NCBI RefSeq assembly: GCF_028368855.1
Contig: NZ_JAQNCY010000005.1
Coordinates: forward strand, 248,001 to 312,000
Source: Leisingera sp. SS27
GTDB taxonomy: Bacteria; Pseudomonadota; Alphaproteobacteria; Rhodobacterales; Rhodobacteraceae
Length of the DNA: 64,000 nt
Direction of reading: 5' to 3'
Both the position numbers and the translations under genes were made by a program. How positions within the stretch are numbered: the stretch's first letter is position 1; the number at the start of each line of letters is the position of its first letter. Below the pieces are notes generated by a model. That model ran no database searches. It had not been told where the DNA came from and saw only the letters and a list, made by a program, of their open reading frames with translations. Below are positions 58,357 through 64,000 of this stretch, one piece after another.

Positions 58357-60792
58357 ATGAAATCACGCACCAAAGTTGTGGTTATCGGCGGCGGCATAGC
58401 CGGCTGCTCCGTCCTCTACCATCTTACCCAGGAAGGCTGGAGCGACGTTGTTCTGCTTGAACGCAATGAACTGACAAGTGGCACAACCTGGCACTCAGCT
58501 GCGCAGGTCACAAATTTCGGCGTGAACCAGACCATGGTTGGGCTGAAAAGCCATTCCATTGCCTTGTACAAAAAGCTGGCGGAAGACCCGGAATACCCGA
58601 TCAACTACCACCACGGCGACGGAGGCATCCGTCTGGCCAACACACCAGAGCAGATGCAGGGCTACCGCCATTTCGCCTCCATGGCCCGTGGCATGGATGT
58701 GCATCTCGAGGTGATTGACGCGGCAGAATGCGCTCGCCGCCACCCGTTGGTTTCCACCGACAACCTCACGGGCGGATTGTGGGATCCGCTGGACGGCGAC
58801 ATTGACCCGGCGCAGTTATGCCAGGCATTGGCCTATCACGCGCGTAAGGCGGGGGCAGAAGTCTACCGCAACACGCCAGTGACGGCCCTCACCCAGCACA
58901 AGGATGACACTTGGACCGTGCACACAGAACACGGCGATATCGACTGCGATATCGTCGTCAATGCCTGCGGCTACCGGGTGAACGAGGTGGGCGCGATGAT
59001 GGATGTGCACCATCCCGTCGCCTCAATGGAACACCAGTATTTCCTGACAGAGGACATCCCGGGCGTCGTCGAAGCGAGCCACCGACTGCCGCTGATCCGT
59101 TGCCCGATCTCGGATTACTACTGCCGTCAGGAAAAGAACGGTCTGCTGATCGGCTTCTATGAGCAGGACTGCAAGACCTGGGGTATGGGCGGGATCGACC
59201 CGAACTTTGTGAACGCGCTTTGCCCCGACGATCTGGAGCGGGTGATGGACGTCCTGGAAGGTGCCTTCGAGAGAATGCCTGCGCTGCGCGAAACTGGCAT
59301 CCGTTCCATCGTGAACGGGCCCATCACCTACACAATCGACGGCGCGCCGCTGATCGGCCCGATTCCGGGCAAGCGCAACGCCTTTTGCGCCGTCGGCTTG
59401 CGCGCGGGCCTTGGCGAAGGCGGAGGCCACGGCTGGCTTTTGGCGCAGATGATCGTGCATGGCGAGGCCTGCTATGACACCTGGTGTATCGACCCACGCC
59501 GCTTCACTGGCCACGCAAATGCGGAGCTGACTGCACTGAAGGCAATCGAGGATTACCAGAACGAATTCCGCTTCCACTTCCCGCATGAGCACCGGCCGGC
59601 GGGCCGCCCGGCCAAAACCACGCCACTGACACCTTTGCTGGCAGCAGAGGGTGCAGAGTTCACGGTGGTCAATGGTTGGGAAAGGATGGATTACATCAAG
59701 CCTTCGCCGGATTTCCACCCTTCGCTCAATTTCAACTTCGACGAGACCTTTGGCGTTGTCGCCGCTGAAGTGGCGAACGTGCATGAAAACGCAGGCCTCG
59801 CCGAGGTCAACGGCTTCAACCGTTTCGAAATCACCGGTACTGACCGCCACAGCTTCCTCGACCGCATGTTCTGCGGCACTGTCTCCAAACACGTTGGCCG
59901 CGTCGGGCTGGGATACCTGCTAAACCACCAAGGGATGGTCAAGGGCGAGGCCACCGTTGCCAATCTCCCTGCCTCGGACCGCGGGCCGGAGCGGATCTGG
60001 TACGGTTCCGCTGCCGCCAGCGAATTCCACGACATGGACTGGCTTACCCAGCACATCCGCGTGGAAGAAGACGTTCAGATCCGCTCGCTCACCAATGACC
60101 AAACCATCCTGGTCCTCGCCGGCCCCCGAGCGCGGGACGTACTCTCAGCCTGCGTCCGGGGCGACTGGTCGCGCGACGCCTTCCCCTGGCTGTCGGTGCG
60201 TGAATGCTTCATCGGCTTTGCCCCAGCCACTGTGATGGGCGTTAGCTTTTGCGGTGAGCTTGCCTATGAAATCCACGTGCCTAACGCTTCGCTCTACGCC
60301 GCCTACCTGGTGCTGCGGAAGTCAGGTGAAGAGCATGGGCTCAAACTTTTCGGTTCCCGTGCAATAGAGTCGATGCGGATGGAAAAGGGCTTTCTGCACT
60401 GGAAAACCGATCTTATCACCGAATTTAACCCGTTCGAAACAGGCTTGGACCGGTTCGTCAAACTGGAGAAGGGTGACTTCATTGGCAAAGAGGCATTACT
60501 GAAACTTCGGTCCGATGGCGTGCGCAAGAAGCTGGTCACACTGAAGGTGGACGCAACACACGCCCCGGCCCACGGCGGCGCCTCGCTAATGAAGGGGAGC
60601 AAGGTTGTGGGCACTGTGACCTCCGGCAGCTGGGGTCATCGGGTGGGTATGAACCTTGCCTATGCGTTTGTTGAACCCGGCCTGGCCGAAATCGGCAACA
60701 CCATGCAGCTAGACCTTTGCGGAGATCTGGTCGCAGCTCAGGTGATCGCCCCGTCACCTTATGATCCAAGCTTTGACTGCATCCGCAGTTGA
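58357..60792 (+). CDS. Dimethylglycine/sarcosine dehydrogenase-like FAD and GcvT-domain enzyme
   Basis: 811 residues. Rossmann FAD motif VIGGGIAGCS (9-18), covalent-flavin His46 in SGTTWHSAAQ, then the DAO domain to about 370, the FAO middle and a C-terminal GcvT-like folate domain (about 430-800; GFNRFEITGTDRHSFLDRM, KGEATV, MRMEKGFLHWKTDL). Oxidatively removes N-methyl groups and passes the one-carbon unit to tetrahydrofolate. The exact substrate (dimethylglycine, sarcosine, or another N-methyl amine) is not decidable here. The gene is divergent from the PotABCD-like genes and converges on the Tau-like importer. Confidence 0.9.
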   Translation: MKSRTKVVVIGGGIAGCSVLYHLTQEGWSDVVLLERNELTSGTTWHSAAQVTNFGVNQTMVGLKSHSIALYKKLAEDPEYPINYHHGDGGIRLANTPEQMQGYRHFASMARGMDVHLEVIDAAECARRHPLVSTDNLTGGLWDPLDGDIDPAQLCQALAYHARKAGAEVYRNTPVTALTQHKDDTWTVHTEHGDIDCDIVVNACGYRVNEVGAMMDVHHPVASMEHQYFLTEDIPGVVEASHRLPLIRCPISDYYCRQEKNGLLIGFYEQDCKTWGMGGIDPNFVNALCPDDLERVMDVLEGAFERMPALRETGIRSIVNGPITYTIDGAPLIGPIPGKRNAFCAVGLRAGLGEGGGHGWLLAQMIVHGEACYDTWCIDPRRFTGHANAELTALKAIEDYQNEFRFHFPHEHRPAGRPAKTTPLTPLLAAEGAEFTVVNGWERMDYIKPSPDFHPSLNFNFDETFGVVAAEVANVHENAGLAEVNGFNRFEITGTDRHSFLDRMFCGTVSKHVGRVGLGYLLNHQGMVKGEATVANLPASDRGPERIWYGSAAASEFHDMDWLTQHIRVEEDVQIRSLTNDQTILVLAGPRARDVLSACVRGDWSRDAFPWLSVRECFIGFAPATVMGVSFCGELAYEIHVPNASLYAAYLVLRKSGEEHGLKLFGSRAIESMRMEKGFLHWKTDLITEFNPFETGLDRFVKLEKGDFIGKEALLKLRSDGVRKKLVTLKVDATHAPAHGGASLMKGSKVVGTVTSGSWGHRVGMNLAYAFVEPGLAEIGNTMQLDLCGDLVAAQVIAPSPYDPSFDCIRS

Positions 60793-60812
60793 ACCATTAC
60801 TGAAACAGCAAA

Positions 60813-60836
60813 ACGCCCGGGGAACACCCCGGGCGT
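60813..60836. terminator. Terminator after DMGDH-like gene
   Basis: ACGCCCGGGG-AACA-CCCCGGGCGT ten-pair stem followed by CTTGTTT; A-rich on the left, so it can serve both converging transcripts. Confidence 0.8.
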
Positions 60837-60858
60837 CTTGTTTGCGGCGGCTCTCAAT

Positions 60859-62124
60859 TCAGCTGCGGCCTTTCCAGGGCACCAGCCAGTTCTCTGCCTT
60901 GCGCATCAGGATATCGATGCCATAGCCGATGATGCCGATGAGCACGATGCCCATGATCACGATGTCCGTGAGCTGGAACTTGGACGCCGCAATGATCATC
61001 ATGCCTGCCCCCTTTTGCGCGGCAACCAGTTCGGCGGCCACAACAGTTCCCCAGCAGACGCCCATCGCCACCCGCGCGCCGGTGAATATTTCCGGCAGCG
61101 AGTTCGGCATAATTACATGGCGCATGATCTGCCACTTGGAAGCACCCAATGAGTAGGCTGCGTGGATCTTTGAGATGTTCACACCTGACACTCCGGCCCG
61201 CGCCGCAATCGTCATGATCCACAGCGCCGCAAGGAAAAGCAGAACGATCTTGCCGGTTTCCCAGATGCCAAACCAGATAATCACCAGAGGGATCAATGCC
61301 AGCGGAGGCACCGGCCGCATGAATTCGACAATCGGGTCAAACCAACCGCGGAACCATCCGGAAAGGCCCATGGCGTATCCCAGCGGAATGCCAATGATCG
61401 CGCCGGTCACAAAGCCCGCCACAACCCGCAGAAGCGACCACCCCAAATGCTGCCAAAGCGAGAAGTTCTGATAGCCCTCGGATGCGATTTCAAAGAACCG
61501 CGCCACCACCGTTTCCGGGGCTGGCAGCCAGATCGGATTCATCTGCATACCGCCGTGCGGAGTAAAACTGATCGCACCTTTGCCTGTCAGTGTCACGGTT
61601 CCATCGCCGGTGTCCACTGCTCCATCAGCAGTAATTGGCGCGCCGTTGATGGCAACAATCTTTGCGCCATCCCGGCGCTTGGCCTCATCGTTCTTGTCGA
61701 AGAGAAGCGTTGTTGACCGCCCCGCCTGTGCTGCCAGCGCGTCATTCGAGGCAAAGCCCTCGCCGCCTTCAACCTCGAACTTCTCAACGTCCTCGCCAAA
61801 TCCGAAGACACGCACAGTGACATTCGCATCATCCGTTGCGCCATCGGCGTTTTCCAGCGTGTAGGTGAAAGTGGTCTCGCCGGTAAACGGCCCCGGCACA
61901 TGGATCGGGAAAAGTTTGGAGCCTGTAAACGCCGCCCAGATCACGAAAATCACCAGCACCGAGATGATCGAAGCCGCCCGGTCCGGCGTGACCGCGCTCT
62001 CGTCGCCGAAAGTAACGGTCTTGAGACTGGTGAAATCCTGCCGGGATTGCATCCCTTTACGGATCAGCTGCACCAGAAAGAAGGCACCGGCAAACAGCGC
62101 GATGTAGAAGAGAAAGACTGTCAT
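60859..62124 (-). CDS. TauC-type ABC permease with large extracytoplasmic insert
   Basis: 421 residues, against about 260-280 for common TauC/SsuC. Two early helices (about 1-20 and 50-68) are followed by a 130-residue beta-rich, acidic segment (about 69-200) that should lie outside the membrane. The standard permease core follows, with EAA loop AAYSLGASKWQIMRHVIMPNSLPEIFTGARVAMG. The insert is unlike known permease loops and may contact the binding protein. The start overlaps the ATPase gene stop (ATGA). Confidence 0.9.
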   Translation of the reverse strand: MTVFLFYIALFAGAFFLVQLIRKGMQSRQDFTSLKTVTFGDESAVTPDRAASIISVLVIFVIWAAFTGSKLFPIHVPGPFTGETTFTYTLENADGATDDANVTVRVFGFGEDVEKFEVEGGEGFASNDALAAQAGRSTTLLFDKNDEAKRRDGAKIVAINGAPITADGAVDTGDGTVTLTGKGAISFTPHGGMQMNPIWLPAPETVVARFFEIASEGYQNFSLWQHLGWSLLRVVAGFVTGAIIGIPLGYAMGLSGWFRGWFDPIVEFMRPVPPLALIPLVIIWFGIWETGKIVLLFLAALWIMTIAARAGVSGVNISKIHAAYSLGASKWQIMRHVIMPNSLPEIFTGARVAMGVCWGTVVAAELVAAQKGAGMMIIAASKFQLTDIVIMGIVLIGIIGYGIDILMRKAENWLVPWKGRS

Positions 62125-62927
62125 GCCACCTGCTCCGTCCGGCCCATGATCTCCTCTTCCATCTCCCAGATCATTGATAGGATCTCATCGCGTGTCTCAG
62201 CGAAGCCTTCGGATTTCTTGACGTCGCGCAGATCAGCGTTAACCCCGCGTTCGGCAAAGGGCAGGTTGTATTCGCGGTGGATACGCCCGGGACGCGGCGC
62301 CATCACAATCAGCCGTTCCCCCAGCAACAGAGCCTCTTCCACCGAGTGGGTAATCAAGATGATGGTCTTGCCTGTTTCCTTCCAGAGCTTCAGCACCAGC
62401 CCTTGCATCTTCTCCCGCGTCAACGCATCCAGCGCTCCCAGTGGTTCGTCCATCAGGATCACATCGGGCTCATTGGCCAGGCAGCGTGCCAGCGCCACGC
62501 GCTGCTGCATCCCGCCCGACAGCTCGTACACCGCCTTTTCCTTGAAGTCCTGCAAGCCAACGATTTCCAGCAGATGGTCCGAGATCTTCTCCCGCTCTGC
62601 TTTTGGCATGCCCTTCATACGAGGGCCAAATTCCACGTTGTCGCGCACGTTCATCCACTCAAACAGCGCGCCCTTCTGGAATACCATGCCGCGTTCTGCG
62701 TCAGGGCCGGTCACCACATGGCCGTTCAGCTCCACCTCACCTTCGGTCGGAGCCAGGAAGCCGGCCAGAATGTTCAGCAGCGTGGTCTTGCCACAGCCCG
62801 ACGGCCCCAGCACAGACAACAGCTCCCCCGCCTGCAAATTTAATGAAACGTCTTTCAGCGCCTGAACCGAACTGCCGTTGGGCAGGTCAAAACGCATGGA
62901 GACACTTTTGATGTCCAGTCCTGACAT
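62121..62927 (-). CDS. TauB-type ABC importer ATPase
   Basis: 268 residues. Walker A GPSGCGKTT (near 40), Q-loop FQKGALFEW, signature LSGGMQQRVALARCL, Walker B VILMDEPLGALD and the switch His ITHSVEEA. It belongs to the taurine/nitrate/sulphonate family. Coupled at its 3' end to the permease by a four-base overlap; preceded by the binding-protein gene and a hairpin. Confidence 0.94.
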   Translation of the reverse strand: MSGLDIKSVSMRFDLPNGSSVQALKDVSLNLQAGELLSVLGPSGCGKTTLLNILAGFLAPTEGEVELNGHVVTGPDAERGMVFQKGALFEWMNVRDNVEFGPRMKGMPKAEREKISDHLLEIVGLQDFKEKAVYELSGGMQQRVALARCLANEPDVILMDEPLGALDALTREKMQGLVLKLWKETGKTIILITHSVEEALLLGERLIVMAPRPGRIHREYNLPFAERGVNADLRDVKKSEGFAETRDEILSMIWEMEEEIMGRTEQVA

Positions 62928-62983
62928 CTCTTCCCCTTCCTTTTTGCGCCAGTTTGCAGCCGGCCTGCATATGCAGATGCAGG

Positions 62984-63002
62984 CGGCCCGGGATCCGGGC
63001 CG
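62984..63002 (-). terminator. Hairpin between TauA-like and TauB-like genes
   Basis: CGGCCCGG-GAT-CCGGGCCG, eight-pair stem in the 100-base gap after the binding-protein stop; no T tract. Confidence 0.5.
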
Positions 63003-63027
63003 TCCGCCTTGGCCAAAGTATGCCGGT

Positions 63028-64000
63028 TCAGTTCAGCGCGGCTTCCAGCGGTCCGCTGTCCACGGCACCGTCATAGGAATCCAGCGCCGCCTCAATGCTG
63101 CCTGCATTCACAAACACATCCGCCACGCCCTTCATGAAGGTCTGCGCGCCGCCGCCGAGCCATTTTTCTGAAAGCTGTTCTTCAGCTGAAGGGAAACTGA
63201 AGGTCGCGATGGTAGCCTCCGCATCGGCTAAATCCATGCCTGCGTCCTTGGCAATTACCGGCAGCATTTCGTCTTTCTGATCGCCGGAGTTCCACATTGC
63301 ATTGGCATCTGCTGTCACCTTCAGGAACTTGCTGAGAAGGGCGCCCTCGTCCGCGATGAATCCAGCCGGTGCACTGGTCACGTCAAACACCAGAATGCCC
63401 AGCTCTTCCTTCTCCGCACCCGTTAGCAGCACATTGCCATGCTCCAGCATCCGCCGCAGCGCGCCACCCCAGCCGCAGACCATGTCCAGATTGCCCTGGG
63501 CAAACGCCGCCGCGCCATCTGCAGGTGCCATGTCGACAATTTCCATGGAACCAACGTCGACACCGAAATGCGCCATCTGAGACAGGAAGCCATAGTGAGC
63601 GGCTGTGCCGATCGGCACGCCGACTTTCTTCCCATTTAATTCGCCTGCGTTGTCTTTGTCGATTTCCAGAGCCTCGGCCACCACACAGTTGTCGTTTTCA
63701 GCATAGCTGACAGCCACATCCACGGTCTGAATGTCCTGCCCGGCGGAAGTAGCAACCACGAAAGGCGGCACACCCTGACTGACGGCAATCTGTACATCGC
63801 CTGAAGCCATGGCTGCAGACATTGCTGTACCGGTGTCAAAGGAGACCCAATTGATTTTGACACCCATCTCTTCTTCATAGGTGCCTTTAGCCTTGGCGTA
63901 CTGGAACGGCATTGGCCACTCCAAGAAATACGCCACGGTAATCTCGTCGAGGGCCGAAGCCTGAGTCGCTGATATGGTGGCGGCGGCCGCGCAGACTGTT
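63028..64000 (-). CDS. TauA-type periplasmic substrate-binding protein (partial, N-terminus beyond right edge)
   Basis: The visible frame gives 324 residues, starting inside the signal peptide (TVCAAAATISATQASA, an AxA cleavage end) and continuing with LDEITVAYFLEWPMPFQ. NMT1/TauA family signature segments: VSFDTGTAMSAAMASGDVQIAVSQG, GVPIGTAAHYGFLSQM and CGWGGALRRML. The start codon lies right of the window. First gene of the importer operon. The ligand is probably a sulphonate such as taurine by family; an N-methylated relative is possible given the nearby demethylating enzyme. Confidence 0.9.
   Translation of the reverse strand, partial: TVCAAAATISATQASALDEITVAYFLEWPMPFQYAKAKGTYEEEMGVKINWVSFDTGTAMSAAMASGDVQIAVSQGVPPFVVATSAGQDIQTVDVAVSYAENDNCVVAEALEIDKDNAGELNGKKVGVPIGTAAHYGFLSQMAHFGVDVGSMEIVDMAPADGAAAFAQGNLDMVCGWGGALRRMLEHGNVLLTGAEKEELGILVFDVTSAPAGFIADEGALLSKFLKVTADANAMWNSGDQKDEMLPVIAKDAGMDLADAEATIATFSFPSAEEQLSEKWLGGGAQTFMKGVADVFVNAGSIEAALDSYDGAVDSGPLEAALN

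Noticed and set aside
57940-58360. Small rightward genes before the DMGDH-like enzyme
   Set aside because: Arg-rich short frames in an AT-mixed promoter region, no conserved features; the DMGDH-like start has the only good ribosome site.

Overview
The window looks like a chromosomal segment of a marine alphaproteobacterium of the Roseobacter group (Rhodobacterales; Leisingera/Phaeobacter-like). The DNA is GC-rich. The gene content is typical of the group: a pca operon with PcaQ, a FYDLN-type TIGR02300 protein, TPR-fused nucleotide cyclases, a taurine-type ABC importer, a dimethylglycine-dehydrogenase-like enzyme and CueR/CopA. The genus is inferred from gene content and style. No phage, insertion sequence, integrase or CRISPR array was seen.

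Layout. 1-3313: family-5 (peptide-type) ABC importer, binding protein plus two permeases, cut at the left edge. 3688-9316: two class III cyclase-TPR proteins around a GntR/FCD repressor, then a YgjP-like metallopeptidase. 9417-10002: TIGR02300 gene and tRNA-Ala(GGC). 10360-14925: a chemoreceptor and an HTH-TPR regulator. 15227-18832: pcaQ divergent from pcaC-pcaH-pcaG-BKACE, a protocatechuate branch without pcaB or pcaD. 18931-23293: copA-cueR with a clear CueR promoter, then glutathione-dependent formaldehyde dehydrogenase. 23370-28161: prkA-yeaH-spoVR stress operon.

28894-36340: a self-contained type I secretion locus, with a BapA/LapA-like adhesin of five Ig-like repeats followed by TolC-like, ABC (C39-like) and HlyD genes. 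36403-42902: a trypsin-like protease, a second chemoreceptor with an AT-rich upstream region full of CtrA-like TTAAC motifs, and a three-gene receiver/receiver/receiver-kinase cassette.

43066-53166: glycine cleavage block. An XRE-cupin regulator is divergent from lpd-lipA-glycine/alanine symporter-gcvT-gcvH-gcvP, followed by a GlxA/AraC-type regulator. 53237-64000: a spermidine/putrescine-type ABC importer, whose last permease carries an unusual extra membrane segment, coiled coil and repeat tail. Divergent from it is a DMGDH-like FAD/GcvT enzyme, and converging on that is a taurine-type ABC importer cut at the right edge.

Functionally the right half reads as uptake and oxidation of small N-methylated or amino compounds: importers, demethylating flavoenzyme, glycine cleavage and lipoylation. 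The left half holds aromatic catabolism, metal detoxification and signalling. No wholly unprecedented system was identified. The least explained items are the tailed PotC-like permease, the TauC-like permease with a large extracytoplasmic insert, the BKACE gene in the pca operon, the response-regulator cassette with a degenerate DHp-like partner, and the CtrA-like motif cluster.
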